From Thalassospira profundimaris (lineage in GTDB: Bacteria > Pseudomonadota > Alphaproteobacteria > Rhodospirillales > Thalassospiraceae), in NCBI RefSeq assembly GCF_003326675.1, contig NZ_JPWF01000001.1:62001-126000 (forward strand): 64,000 nt of DNA, in the 5' to 3' direction. This document shows, one piece after another, positions 53,993-63,228 of the stretch (within the stretch, counting starts at the first letter, position 1; each line of letters starts with the position of its first letter). The notes beneath the pieces are model-generated. The model was not told the origin of the DNA and did not search any database. It saw only the letters and a program-made list of their open reading frames with translations. The translations under genes were made by a program, and so were the position numbers.

Positions 53993-54544
53993 TTATTTTC
54001 CTGCCACAGCCTTTTCATCGTGAAATGCACGGACATCACGCGCGATGGCGTCAAAGCGATCTGACAGCCCGTTACTGACCTCTCGGCACGGCGCAACCAC
54101 TGCCTCTGCCCAGTCAACATAGGCCAATATCTGCTTTTCATCCCAGCCAATCGGAGTATCAGTCAGCATTGCTCCGACATTGGCAACCTTGTCTGCCAGT
54201 CGCACCAGCTTGGCACCGGGTGTCAGATTGGGGGCATTTTCAACCTGCTTTGCCTTGCGTTCGTCGCGTGGCAACCCTTTGTCATCACTGACTTCAAGAA
54301 CGATATCGGCAATGACTTCATTAAAGCAGGCGGCGATTTCATCACGGGTCGCGCCGCAATCCTCGATCACATCATGCAAAACAGCCGCACAAAGAATATC
54401 TTCGCCGGCATGAGGTTCGCATTCGACAATCAGGCGGGAAACCTCGATCGGATGATTGATATAGGGTTCCTCGGCCGGGCCCTTGCGCCGCTGGTCACGA
54501 TGGGCGCGGGCGGCAAAATCAACGGATTTGAGTAAAAGTTGCAT
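53993..54544 (-). CDS. HD-domain phosphohydrolase, SpoT-hydrolase/Mesh1-like
   Basis: A protein of about 183 residues that is essentially a single SpoT-type HD hydrolase domain: ARAHRDQRRKGPAEEPYINH (metal and substrate ligands), ILCAAVLHDVIEDC (HD pair), and KLVRLADKVANVGAM. There is no synthetase, TGS or ACT domain, so it fits a small alarmone hydrolase that would cleave (p)ppGpp. That is inferred from motifs. ATG 54544 is chosen; TTG 54553 is possible. No strong ribosome site is visible. Confidence 0.85.
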   Translation of the reverse strand: MQLLLKSVDFAARAHRDQRRKGPAEEPYINHPIEVSRLIVECEPHAGEDILCAAVLHDVIEDCGATRDEIAACFNEVIADIVLEVSDDKGLPRDERKAKQVENAPNLTPGAKLVRLADKVANVGAMLTDTPIGWDEKQILAYVDWAEAVVAPCREVSNGLSDRFDAIARDVRAFHDEKAVAGK

Positions 54545-54685
54545 CAAGCGCAATATGGTGGTGAACGAAGATTCCCAGATTCACACGCCTTTTGCCCGGT
54601 TTCAAGCTTTCATCCCCTGTCGGGATCGAAAAACCGTCCCCACATAAAAATCAGAAATGATTCCGGATGCAGGAGGACACAGAAT

Positions 54686-54991
54686 TTGTCACAGGACATG
54701 CGACTTAAACTGACCTTGCGCAATGAAAGCAGCCAAAGCCCGCTTCATCTGACCAGTCTGGCACCCCAGACCGGATGGCAGTCGCCCCCACCCCATCATC
54801 TTGATACCGATGAAGCTGCAACCTGCGAAATCACCACCGCCAGCGAACTTGCCATCACCATGCGTTATGGCACGCACCATATCGGCATTCATATGGGCCA
54901 TGGAAATCTCAGTGTTGAACCTGGCGATGCCAAGCTCGAACAACAGAAACTTGATGGCGCAATTGCCGAACTGACGCTTGTCCTGCCCTAA
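54686..54991 (+). CDS. Small hypothetical protein, beta-rich
   Basis: About 101 residues from TTG 54686, which has a full AGGAGG nine bases upstream; ATG 54698 (MRLKLTLRNES) is the alternative. The sequence looks like one beta-sandwich domain: MRLKLTLRNESSQSPLHLTS, TASELAITMRYGTHHIGIHMG and DGAIAELTLVLP. No signal peptide, no family recognised. The stop overlaps that of the convergent acetyltransferase gene. The perfect ribosome site makes translation likely. Confidence 0.6.
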   Translation: MSQDMRLKLTLRNESSQSPLHLTSLAPQTGWQSPPPHHLDTDEAATCEITTASELAITMRYGTHHIGIHMGHGNLSVEPGDAKLEQQKLDGAIAELTLVLP

Positions 54992-55566
54992 ACGGACGAT
55001 ACCCCTGCTTTTGATTGCCATTCCGAAGAGAGCTGGGCGTAAATATATTCGTCGCCCCAATTCCCGTTAAAACAATCATTTTCGATTAGATGGGCCTCTC
55101 GTCGGAATCCAAGCCGTTCAACGACAGCGGATGAGGCGACATTAAGTGTATCAAGTCGGGCAAAAATCCGATGAAAACCGAAATGTGCAAAGCCCAGATC
55201 GACGATCGCCCTAACCGCTTCGGTCGCATAACCCCGCCCGGCAAAATCAGGATTGAAGATATATCCAACCTCGCCTTGTGAGGCATTGATACTGGCAAGC
55301 TTCAAAAGAACTTCACCCAGAATCGCATCATCATCGCGACGAATAACCGCAAGGGTCAAAACATCGCCATCCTGCGTGAATCGTGCGTTCAACAAACCGG
55401 AAAACTGTTGTTTCAATGCATCGCCCGCAAGCGGATTACAATAAAGATATCGATAAACCGCAGGCAATGAGTGATAGGTGGCATAGCCGTCAAAATCAGA
55501 AGACACAAATGGGCGCAGGAAGAGACGGTTGGTCTCAACCGGTAGAGGTGCCGACGATAAATTCAT
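54988..55566 (-). CDS. GNAT-family N-acetyltransferase, RimJ/RimL-like
   Basis: A 192-residue acetyltransferase: ETNRLFLRPFVSSDFDGYATYHSLP (N-terminal RimJ/L signature), GEVGYIFNPDFAGRGYATEAVRAIVDLGF (acetyl-CoA pyrophosphate loop with RGYAT), ARLDTLNVASSAVVERLGFRREAH and the C-terminal strand. It acetylates an amino group of a protein or small molecule; target unknown. It lies between a convergent small gene and rho. Confidence 0.9.
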   Translation of the reverse strand: MNLSSAPLPVETNRLFLRPFVSSDFDGYATYHSLPAVYRYLYCNPLAGDALKQQFSGLLNARFTQDGDVLTLAVIRRDDDAILGEVLLKLASINASQGEVGYIFNPDFAGRGYATEAVRAIVDLGFAHFGFHRIFARLDTLNVASSAVVERLGFRREAHLIENDCFNGNWGDEYIYAQLSSEWQSKAGVSSV

Positions 55567-55679
55567 TTTAAGAACAGGCTGTTATTGATTGGCCACCCTA
55601 TCTAGGCAGCTTGTTTATGTGCTGCAAGACCGTACTGTGACCTTGATCATGTCCGCACTTTCCCAATCATCAGACAATA

Positions 55680-55706
55680 AAAAACGGGGCCCACCGGACC
55701 CCGTTT
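55680..55706 (-). terminator. Intrinsic terminator after rho
   Basis: Eight-bp stem AAACGGGG/CCCCGTTT (55682-55689 with 55699-55706), with T-rich sequence on the minus-strand side. Confidence 0.85.
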
Positions 55707-55753
55707 AATCATCAGACAATTACCTGTATCCGGCCATTTTCGCCGGATTTCGA

Positions 55754-57016
55754 TTATCCGTTCATGGAATCGAAGAAATCGTCGTTGTTCTTGGTCGATT
55801 TGAGTTTGCCCAGAAGGAACTCCATCGCGTCCTGCGGACCCATCGGGTTGAGGATACGGCGCAGGACCCACATTTTGGACAGGACGCTTTTATCGACAAG
55901 CAGCTCTTCCTTACGGGTACCCGATTTAAGGATATCAATCGCCGGGAAGATACGCTTGTCAGACAGTTTGCGGTCCAGAACCAGTTCGGAGTTACCCGTA
56001 CCTTTGAATTCTTCAAAGATAACCTCGTCCATACGCGAACCGGTATCGATCAGGGCCGTTGCGATGATGGTAAGCGAACCACCCTCTTCGATGTTACGTG
56101 CCGCACCAAAGAAGCGTTTCGGACGCTGCAGCGCATTAGCATCAACACCACCGGTCAGGACCTTGCCCGAGCTTGGAACGACGGTGTTGTATGCACGGGC
56201 AAGACGGGTGATGGAATCAAGCAGAATAACAACATCATGCTTGTGTTCGACCAGACGTTTTGCCTTTTCCAGCACCATTTCGGTGACCTGAACGTGACGC
56301 TGGGCCGGTTCATCGAAGGTGGAGCTGATCACTTCGCCCTTCACCGAACGGTCCATGTCGGTCACTTCTTCCGGACGTTCATCAATCAGAAGAACGATCA
56401 GGTAAGCTTCCGGATGGTTTTCCTCGATCGCGTGCGCAATGTTTTGCAGCATCACGGTTTTACCGGTGCGCGGCGGTGCGACGATCAGGGCACGCTGACC
56501 TTTACCAAGCGGCGAAACCAGTTCGATCACGCGATTGGTGGTGTCCTTGTTGCCTTCCTGATCCGATTCACGTTCCATGCGCAACGGCTGATCAGGATAA
56601 AGCGGGGTCAGGTTGTCAAAGTTGATGCGGTGACGGACTTTTTCCGGTGCATCAAAGTTGACCTTGTCGACCTTAAGCAACGCGAAATACCGTTCGCCTT
56701 CCTTGGGCGAGCGGATCTGGCCTTCTACCGTATCGCCGGTCCGCAAACCAAAACGCCGTACCTGGCTCGGGCTGACATAAATGTCATCGGGCCCGGCAAG
56801 ATAGTTTGCCTCCGGGCTGCGCAAGAAGCCGAAACCATCGGGCAGCACTTCGAGAACCCCTTCGCCAAAGATGGCATGGTCGTTCTCGGCCAACTGTTTG
56901 AGAATGGCAAACATCAACTCCTGTTTACGGAGCGTGCTGGCATTTTCGATTTCGAGTTCCTCAGACAGGGCAAGCAGCTCGGTCGGAGATTTCTTTTTGA
57001 GTTCCTGAAGATGCAT
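55754..57016 (-). CDS. rho: Transcription termination factor Rho
   Basis: Hexameric RNA-dependent ATPase that ends transcription. The 420-residue protein has the N-terminal helix bundle ([20 protein letters not shown]), the RNA-binding cold-shock domain ([20 protein letters not shown]), Walker A APPRTGKT at 180-187, [12 protein letters not shown], Walker [17 protein letters not shown], and the Q-loop/R-loop regions [20 protein letters not shown]. Standard length. It is monocistronic with its own terminator. Rho in many bacteria autoregulates through its leader; the 366-base upstream region would hold it. Confidence 0.97.
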   Translation of the reverse strand: MHLQELKKKSPTELLALSEELEIENASTLRKQELMFAILKQLAENDHAIFGEGVLEVLPDGFGFLRSPEANYLAGPDDIYVSPSQVRRFGLRTGDTVEGQIRSPKEGERYFALLKVDKVNFDAPEKVRHRINFDNLTPLYPDQPLRMERESDQEGNKDTTNRVIELVSPLGKGQRALIVAPPRTGKTVMLQNIAHAIEENHPEAYLIVLLIDERPEEVTDMDRSVKGEVISSTFDEPAQRHVQVTEMVLEKAKRLVEHKHDVVILLDSITRLARAYNTVVPSSGKVLTGGVDANALQRPKRFFGAARNIEEGGSLTIIATALIDTGSRMDEVIFEEFKGTGNSELVLDRKLSDKRIFPAIDILKSGTRKEELLVDKSVLSKMWVLRRILNPMGPQDAMEFLLGKLKSTKNNDDFFDSMNG

Positions 57017-57383
57017 ATGTGCGTTTAATGATCTGTGGTTGCCAGATAAGCGAAGATTTTTTTGGGATAGGATAAGAAGTGCGGTTGACCGTCAGGCAAG
57101 GCGCGCAAGCGATGCTGTGGCGTGCGGACAGTCCAAACCTTGTAGTTGCAAGAAAGGCAGGGCTTTTCATGTTTCTGGATCGAAACACCCCCGATTGATA
57201 CAATTGAAAACAGCAATAGTCAAACCGTGTTTCACGCAATGCAGCTATTTTGCAGGCGATGTGGTGCAAAAAGCACGATTATGTTGCCAGAGCACGGATA
57301 TATGGGCACAAAACCTGCGATATGCAGGGCCAGAAAACAGTTTCACTGCCCTTGACCCTGCATAAATCGTGGTTCCGTCAAAT
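57017..57383. other. Intergenic region between rho and the chemoreceptor gene
   Basis: About 370 bases, no credible gene. An inverted repeat ATGCAGGG/CCCTGCAT (57322-57329 with 57356-57363) about 20-60 bases beyond the chemoreceptor stop may be a weak terminator, but no T run follows. The remainder is the rho leader and promoter region; no clear promoter is picked. Confidence 0.55.
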
Positions 57384-59441
57384 TCAGCTAGCCTGGACTT
57401 TGTGGACAGAATTCAGGAATTCCTCAACCTCCTTGCGCAGATCAAGGGCAACACCTGTCACACTTTCACAAGCAACAATCACTTCCTGGGTTGCCCGTCC
57501 TGCCTGATCGGTTGCGACCCGGATTTCATCAATATCACCAGATACTTCGCTGGTGCCGTTTGAAGCACGTTCGATATTGCTGGCAATTTCCGATGTTGCA
57601 GCCTGTTGCTGATTGACCGCCGCAGACAAGGAGGCGGATGTCGTGTCGATATCACTGATCCGCTTGCCGATCCGGCCAAAGGCCGTCACGGCCTGTTCGG
57701 TTGCATCCTGAAGATTGCCCATTTGTCCGGTGATTTCGTCGGTCGCCCGTGATGTCTGGGTCGCAAGGTTTTTGACCTCGTTGGCAACCACCGCAAACCC
57801 TTTGCCCGCCTCGCCTGCGCGGGCGGCTTCGATCGTTGCGTTAAGGGCAAGCAAATTGGTCTGTTCGGCAATATCGCGAATAAGTCCGATTACTTCGCCA
57901 ATTTTTGCAGCCCCGTTTTGCAAGGATTCCGCAATTTTATCAGCTTCGCGCGCATCAGCAGCAGCCTCGGACGCGATATCAGCAGCACCGGAAATCTGGC
58001 GCGAGATTTCCAGAATTGAATTTGCCAGCTCCTCGGTTGCCGAAGAAACCGCTGCGACATTTTCGGATGCGGTCTGGGCATTGTGTGCGACCTTGCCCGC
58101 ACGTTCGCGGCTGCTGCCAATTGCCTTGGTCATGGTCGATGATGTCGCACGCAGGTCACTGGTTGATTGCCCGATATTACCAAGCAATGTGTCAATCGTG
58201 CCCTGGAAATCACGGGCAAGTTGTTCAATTTGTTCACTTTGCGCGACCCGCTTGGCCTGATCGGCTTCGCGCTGTTTGCTCATTTCCCGGTTCTGTTCAA
58301 GATTTTGCCGGAAAATTTCAACGGCCCGGGCCATATCCCCGACCTCGTCACCGCGATTTTGACCGGTAATTCTGGTTTCAAGATTCCCGGCGGCAAGATC
58401 ACTCATACTGTCTGTCATTTTTCCGATTGGCCGGGTGATGCTGCGCCCGACAGCCAGCACCAACACGCAGGCAAGAACGACAACAATCACAAGCCCGCCC
58501 AATGTCGCATAGAAATAAGTCGTTGCCGTCACCAGCTTGTTCTGTGCCAGGGTGTTAAGGCTTTGGGCTATATGGTCCTCAACCGCCTTATAGAGATTGA
58601 TTTTGACCGTAATCTTGGCAAACCAGTCATCTCCGCGGATATCCTTTGTTGTTCCTGTTTCCGGATAATCCAGTGCAATGGCGCGAAGGCCTTCGACTTC
58701 CTTGATCGCTGGATCTGACATGGATTTATCAAAGAATGTCAGGATTTCATCAGATGCGAATTCCCGAAACACCGAAAGATAGGCCGTCTGCATGGTAATC
58801 AGTTCGACAAAACGTCGATAAAGTCCGGCTTCAAATTTGCCGGTGCCAAATCCCACCGCCCCGGTTGCCCGTTCAAGCCCCGCACGTTCCTTGGCCTGCA
58901 TGAAATTGTTATAGGCGGCAATTACCCGCAAAATTTCAGGATCATGGCTCAGTGCACCCATCACATTCACGGTCGAAAGCATGCGTGCAATGATCGAACT
59001 GTAAAACCCGACGGCCTCGCCCAGCTTGATTTGCTGTGTGTCGACCTTGCCCCGCGTTGCATCGACCTGGTCAAGGAGGCTTGTGAATTTACTGATATCA
59101 CTGGCAAGGGACGGGTCATGATCCGAAAGATCAAAGGATGCAATCACCCCGCGCAGTTCTGTGATTTTCTGATCGGATAATTCGCGCTGCTTGGCCAATT
59201 GCGGGCCAAATTGTGCCCCGGCTGATCCGATAAAGCCCGCAGACGTTCCGCGTTCTTTTTGCAACTCATGAACAGTTGCGCCGATATATCCGGCAACCTC
59301 TGTCAGGCCCCGAATTTTGCCAAGCTCGTCCATCTGCGCAAAGCGGCCACTGACAATGACAATTGCCAGAATGACCAAACCGATCACAGGCGGAACAAGC
59401 GATAATATGATTTTTGGTCCAATCCGGATGGAACTGAACAT
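57384..59441 (-). CDS. Methyl-accepting chemotaxis protein with NIT sensor domain
   Basis: A 685-residue chemoreceptor. First membrane helix about 10-31, periplasmic NIT (nitrate/nitrite-sensing) domain about 35-310 ([14 protein letters not shown] is its typical start), second membrane helix about 317-337, HAMP ([21 protein letters not shown]), then the signalling domain with the hairpin tip [20 protein letters not shown] and [20 protein letters not shown]. Ligand not known; NIT domains are proposed to sense nitrate or nitrite. GGGGGTC lies before the ATG. No CheA/CheW genes are near. Confidence 0.93.
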   Translation of the reverse strand: MFSSIRIGPKIILSLVPPVIGLVILAIVIVSGRFAQMDELGKIRGLTEVAGYIGATVHELQKERGTSAGFIGSAGAQFGPQLAKQRELSDQKITELRGVIASFDLSDHDPSLASDISKFTSLLDQVDATRGKVDTQQIKLGEAVGFYSSIIARMLSTVNVMGALSHDPEILRVIAAYNNFMQAKERAGLERATGAVGFGTGKFEAGLYRRFVELITMQTAYLSVFREFASDEILTFFDKSMSDPAIKEVEGLRAIALDYPETGTTKDIRGDDWFAKITVKINLYKAVEDHIAQSLNTLAQNKLVTATTYFYATLGGLVIVVVLACVLVLAVGRSITRPIGKMTDSMSDLAAGNLETRITGQNRGDEVGDMARAVEIFRQNLEQNREMSKQREADQAKRVAQSEQIEQLARDFQGTIDTLLGNIGQSTSDLRATSSTMTKAIGSSRERAGKVAHNAQTASENVAAVSSATEELANSILEISRQISGAADIASEAAADAREADKIAESLQNGAAKIGEVIGLIRDIAEQTNLLALNATIEAARAGEAGKGFAVVANEVKNLATQTSRATDEITGQMGNLQDATEQAVTAFGRIGKRISDIDTTSASLSAAVNQQQAATSEIASNIERASNGTSEVSGDIDEIRVATDQAGRATQEVIVACESVTGVALDLRKEVEEFLNSVHKVQAS

Positions 59442-59675
59442 GTTTGACCCCCGAAAGCACTGGTTTCGACGGCCGCCAGAAATTGCCCACTCCGGACAAG
59501 TTGGATGTTTTTCCGATCTGAATATCTGACCGGTTTTTTATTCCACAGGAAATTTGAAGGGTAATGCTGTCACATCCCTTCGTTGATATTGGGATGTCAA
59601 AGGGGAATTCAAGATTTAATAATATACGGTGCAAAACCGCAAATTAACCGTGACCCAACCCCAACAATTCATCGA

Positions 59676-59693
59676 AAAACCGGGAAACCGGTT
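59676..59693 (-). terminator. Terminator overlapping the XRE gene stop
   Basis: Six-bp stem AACCGG/CCGGTT with loop GAAA (59678-59693). On the minus strand it is followed by TTTTTCG. It partly overlaps the stop codon. Confidence 0.6.
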
Positions 59694-60051
59694 AAGGATG
59701 ACGTTCACGGATAATTTCCAGCATCCGGCCAAGCTGATCGTCACTAAGCCCCGCAATCCGTTCAGACAGAAGATTGGCAAGCTCGGTCGCTTCGGGTTCA
59801 AGTCCCGCGGTATCAACGGTGATTTTCGGATGCGATAGCTGGGCCAGGCGTTTGATATCGTCAACTTCGTCCCAGACCAGATTGAAATATCCGCAAATCT
59901 GCTGCACCAGACCGGGGCTTGGACGGCCGCGATGCCCATGTTCAAGGGCCGAAAGATAGGCCGGTGACAGCTGAAGCGCGCTTGCCATATCGGTCAGTGT
60001 CACATTGTTGCGGGCCCGTAATTCCCGAATGCGATTGCCAAAAGGTGTCAC
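59692..60051 (-). CDS. XRE-family helix-turn-helix regulator
   Basis: A regulator of about 119 residues. The Cro/CI HTH occupies residues 3-60: TPFGNRIRELRARNNVTLTD, MASALQLSPAYLSALEHGHRGRPS. A C-terminal part (TELANLLSERIAGLSDDQLGRMLEII) probably dimerises. Start: GTG 60051 with GGAG six bases upstream; it overlaps the Smr stop as GTGA, so the two genes are co-translated. Target unknown. A short terminator overlaps its stop. Confidence 0.85.
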   Translation of the reverse strand: MTPFGNRIRELRARNNVTLTDMASALQLSPAYLSALEHGHRGRPSPGLVQQICGYFNLVWDEVDDIKRLAQLSHPKITVDTAGLEPEATELANLLSERIAGLSDDQLGRMLEIIRERHP

Positions 60052-60695
60052 GGGCGTCTCCGTTTCAACAAAACATAAAAGGCCCCGGCACCACCATGCT
60101 GGATCTGGGCCTGATTGATGGCAAGAATACGATTGCGCAGGCGCGGCGCACTCAGCCATTGGGGGGTGCGCTGGCGCAACAATCCGGTACGACCATATTC
60201 ATCGGCCCGCGATCCTTTACCGGTAATCACCAAAACACAGCGCTTTCCGGCCTGCCAACTTTCTTCGATGAAGGCATTCAACGCATTATGGGCAACATCC
60301 TGGGTCATCCCGTGCAGGTCAATGCGACCATCAATGATCATCTTGCCTTTCTGGAACTTGTTGGCGGTTGACCGGTCAATACCATCGGTCACACCGGGTT
60401 TCAGGTCTGCCAATGTCTGCTTTTTAACCTGTGGTCCACGATCCGCATTGCGGGCTGAGGGCAAATTGCGGGCCGCGCGGTTTTCTTCGGATCGTTCAAG
60501 ATTTTCGGCCAGATTATCCGGTAACGGAATGGCGGTATCACTGGTGTGGATGTCATCATCGGGTGCAAATACGGCATCGCCGCCCTTACGCCTTTTGCTG
60601 CGCAAGGGTTTGATGTCACGGGTAAAGACCTCCCACAGGGTCTTTTCCTCGTCACTGACGGTACGGCGTCGCTTATTTGGTTTCTTTTGTGTCAT
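60048..60695 (-). CDS. Smr/MutS2-C domain protein
   Basis: About 215 residues: a charged N-terminal region (MTQKKPNKRRRTVSDEEKTL, WEVFTRDIKPL) and a C-terminal Smr domain with DGRIDLHGMTQDVAHNALNA, VLVITGKGSR and AGAFYVLLKRRR. Smr domains nick DNA or bind RNA; a role in DNA or RNA processing is inferred. ATG 60695 matches family N-termini; ATG 60728 is a longer option. It overlaps the XRE gene (GTGA). Confidence 0.88.
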   Translation of the reverse strand: MTQKKPNKRRRTVSDEEKTLWEVFTRDIKPLRSKRRKGGDAVFAPDDDIHTSDTAIPLPDNLAENLERSEENRAARNLPSARNADRGPQVKKQTLADLKPGVTDGIDRSTANKFQKGKMIIDGRIDLHGMTQDVAHNALNAFIEESWQAGKRCVLVITGKGSRADEYGRTGLLRQRTPQWLSAPRLRNRILAINQAQIQHGGAGAFYVLLKRRRP

Positions 60696-60864
60696 CCACC
60701 AGAACGATTTGCAGTCGGCGCGGTCCATATGCGCCAAGCTGTATCGTCTGTTCGATATCGCCCGTCCGCGAAGGCCCGGTCACCCGAAGGAATATTTCGC
60801 GGCATATTGCCGCGTCCTTCCTTTTCGCGCAACCACGCCGGCGTTTCTTCATACATTTCACCAT
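60673..60864 (-). CDS. Possible small basic protein upstream of smr (uncertain)
   Basis: A 63-codon open frame with AAAAGG eight bases before its ATG. The predicted protein is Arg/Lys-rich at the N-terminus (MKKRRRGCAKRK) and ends EQTIQLGAYGPRRLQIVLVD-DTKETK. It overlaps the start of the Smr gene by 23 bases. No family is recognised. It could equally be leader sequence. Confidence 0.25.
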   Translation of the reverse strand: MVKCMKKRRRGCAKRKDAAICREIFLRVTGPSRTGDIEQTIQLGAYGPRRLQIVLVDDTKETK

Positions 60865-60930
60865 CTCATCGGCCTTTTCAAAGACGTTATAAGGTGGTGA
60901 ATATCGTCATCCGGATGAATTTGGCGGGTT

Positions 60931-61878
60931 CTAGTTGTCGACGCCGGCAAGGTCGATACAGCTGACACCATTATTGCCAAGATTAAGCATCGCCCGGATA
61001 AAGCCGCTTCCAGGATTGGTCGAAAGTCCGTGTGACTGGCGGTTTTCAAGGAAAAATCCGTCTGTCTTGAACTGATCAAGCTGTGCCTGAAGACGTGACA
61101 CATCGTCATCAGGCACATCGCCACTGATTGCGATGTAAAGATAACAGCTGCGATAGGGCACCACGCCGTCAATATCGGCAATTTCCGCACCATTTGCCTT
61201 GGTGTTGGCCTCTTCGACATAGTGATTAAGGATATTGCCGCCAATCGCGATCAAATCGATGCGTCCTGCCTGCATCATTGGCAAAAGAAGTTCTTCGCGC
61301 GGTACGACAACCAGTCTTTCTGCCCCGCGTTCGCGCAAATAGGCTTCGCGGGCGGATGCCATCAAAACCCCGATGCGGGCATTAACAAGAAGGGATTCAA
61401 AGCCCTGATCTGCCCAGCCATCCTTTGCAAACCCGTACAGATTCCACAAAGTGCGACTAACCGGCCCGACCCATTTGAATTTGTTCTCACGTTCTTCCGA
61501 ACGGGTGGTGGGATAAAGAACGTGCCCGCTGCCATGTGCAGCCTGCTCAAGCAGTCGTTTCCAGGGCATCTGTTCGACAATTCTGGCATCAAGACCGGCC
61601 TTGTCGAAAAGTTCGATGGCAAGACTGTCAAAATAACCGGGTTCCGGACGACCGGATTCGCGAACACGGCTATTTTCCGACAAATGAATGATGTATTGCC
61701 CGTCAAATGGTGCCCGGGTAACCGGCATCTCGGGGTTTGCCGCCGTTTCATCGGCATGTGACGCCAACGGATTTGTAATCAGAACAATTAAAAATAAGAA
61801 CACCCGGGTAAAAGACGCAAAACGTCTGGCGACCTGCCAATCAAAAAAACGGAATATCGGGCAATTCCGTTTTTCCAT
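60931..61878 (-). CDS. Periplasmic solute-binding protein (transporter substrate-binding fold)
   Basis: A 315-residue protein with an N-terminal signal region (about 1-43, hydrophobic VFLFLIVLITNPLASHA). The rest matches a type-2 periplasmic binding fold of the SBP_bac_3 kind: PGYFDSLAIELFDKAGLDARIVEQMPWKRLLEQ, FKWVGPVSRTLWNLYGFA, ARIGVLMASAREAYLRER and AGRIDLIAIGG. It may bind an amino acid or act as a sensor input. Only one base separates its ATG from the dnaQ stop, so it is the last gene of the aroE-coaE-dnaQ unit. No permease gene is near. Confidence 0.8.
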   Translation of the reverse strand: MEKRNCPIFRFFDWQVARRFASFTRVFLFLIVLITNPLASHADETAANPEMPVTRAPFDGQYIIHLSENSRVRESGRPEPGYFDSLAIELFDKAGLDARIVEQMPWKRLLEQAAHGSGHVLYPTTRSEERENKFKWVGPVSRTLWNLYGFAKDGWADQGFESLLVNARIGVLMASAREAYLRERGAERLVVVPREELLLPMMQAGRIDLIAIGGNILNHYVEEANTKANGAEIADIDGVVPYRSCYLYIAISGDVPDDDVSRLQAQLDQFKTDGFFLENRQSHGLSTNPGSGFIRAMLNLGNNGVSCIDLAGVDN

Positions 61879-61879
61879 C

Positions 61880-62593
61880 TTATGCCTCTTGCTTCTTTAG
61901 CCAGAGGGCGTCTTTGACCTTGCTTTCGATATAGGCCTGATGGGCGGAAAGTTCCTGTTCACTGATCGCATGCGGGCGCGGTTCAAGCCGATTGGATTTC
62001 GGTCCAAGCACCCGCTTGCCGACAACACCTTGCCCACCGCCTGTATCCTGGGCGTTGGGATCAAGTGACAGGCCATGCTGGCGCCCGCCAAGAAGTTCAA
62101 GATAGACCTGTGCAAGAAGGTCGGAGTCAAGCAGCGCCCCGTGCAGGGTACGGTTGGAGTTATCGATCTTGAAACGACGGCACAGCGCATCAAGGCTTAC
62201 CGGTGATCCCGGAAACTTTTTGCGCGCCATCTGCACGGTATCAAGGGCGCGATCCATGGCAATGCGTGGCTTGTTAAGCCATTCAAGTTCCGCATTCAGG
62301 AACTTCATATCAAAGGCAGCATTGTGGATGACCAGGACCGAATCATCACCAATGAACTCGATGAAATCATCGGCAACTTCGGCAAAGACCGGCTGATCTT
62401 TCAGGAAATCATCACCCAGTCCGTGAACGTCAAAGGCCTCTTTGGGCATCGGACGTTCCGGGTTGATATATTGGTGATACTGCCGCCCGGTCGGCATGTG
62501 GTTGACCAGTTCGATACAGCCAATTTCCACCAGACGATGGTCGGCATAGGGATCAAGGCCGGTGGTCTCGGTATCAAGCACAATCTCGCGCAT
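61880..62593 (-). CDS. dnaQ: DNA polymerase III epsilon subunit (3-prime to 5-prime exonuclease)
   Basis: Proofreading exonuclease of the replicase. The 237-residue protein has Exo I DTETTGLDP (Asp7, Glu9), Exo II around VIHNAAFDMKFLNAEL, and Exo III-epsilon RTLHGALLDSDLLAQVYLEL with the catalytic His and Asp. The C-terminal 60 residues are a linker plus polymerase-binding segment. It follows coaE, and the stop lies next to the solute-binding protein ATG. Confidence 0.95.
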   Translation of the reverse strand: MREIVLDTETTGLDPYADHRLVEIGCIELVNHMPTGRQYHQYINPERPMPKEAFDVHGLGDDFLKDQPVFAEVADDFIEFIGDDSVLVIHNAAFDMKFLNAELEWLNKPRIAMDRALDTVQMARKKFPGSPVSLDALCRRFKIDNSNRTLHGALLDSDLLAQVYLELLGGRQHGLSLDPNAQDTGGGQGVVGKRVLGPKSNRLEPRPHAISEQELSAHQAYIESKVKDALWLKKQEA

Positions 62594-62622
62594 ATATTCC
62601 AGTATCCGGTGGCAGTTTTCAG

Positions 62623-63207
62623 TCAGCTCAATTCGTCAACAATGCCTTGAATATACTGAAAAGTCACGGCCCGACCCAATCCGGTTGGAATGACGTAATC
62701 GGCCCGCTTGCGCTTTTCGATATCCGGCATCTGTTTGGACAGAATGGCGGAAAATTTTTCATCCGTCATCCCTTCTCGCGCAAGAACACGCTGGCGTTGA
62801 ACAAATCCCGGTGCGGAAACAACCGAAACGACATCACAGCGTTTCTCACCACCCGTTTCGTATAAAAGCGGAATATCAAGCACCACCAGTTTACGTCCAA
62901 GCATCTGCTGGTTTCGCAAAAACCGGATTTCTGCCGCACGGATCAGGGGATGCAAGATCGCTTCAAGCCGTTTAAGGGCCTTGGCATCGCCAAATACGAT
63001 TTTACCCAACGCCTGCCGATCAATCCGGCCATCGCGGATCACATCAGGAAAGAGTTCCGCAACACGATCAAAGGCCGCACCACCCGGCGCCATCAGGCGA
63101 TGATTGGTTGCATCGGCATCATGAACCGGCACCCCAAGCCAGCGAAACATTGCCGCCGCCGTCGATTTACCCATTCCAATTGAACCGGTAAGTCCCATTA
63201 TCACCAT
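62623..63207 (-). CDS. coaE: Dephospho-CoA kinase
   Basis: Last step of coenzyme A synthesis: phosphorylates the 3-prime hydroxyl of dephospho-CoA. The 194-residue protein has the P-loop [12 protein letters not shown] (about 5-16), [11 protein letters not shown], the lid region and [21 protein letters not shown]. Position between aroE and dnaQ is conserved in alphaproteobacteria. ATG 63207; a second ATG three codons in is possible. Confidence 0.95.
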   Translation of the reverse strand: MVIMGLTGSIGMGKSTAAAMFRWLGVPVHDADATNHRLMAPGGAAFDRVAELFPDVIRDGRIDRQALGKIVFGDAKALKRLEAILHPLIRAAEIRFLRNQQMLGRKLVVLDIPLLYETGGEKRCDVVSVVSAPGFVQRQRVLAREGMTDEKFSAILSKQMPDIEKRKRADYVIPTGLGRAVTFQYIQGIVDELS

Positions 63208-63228
63208 AATAAGATTACCTTTGTATAC

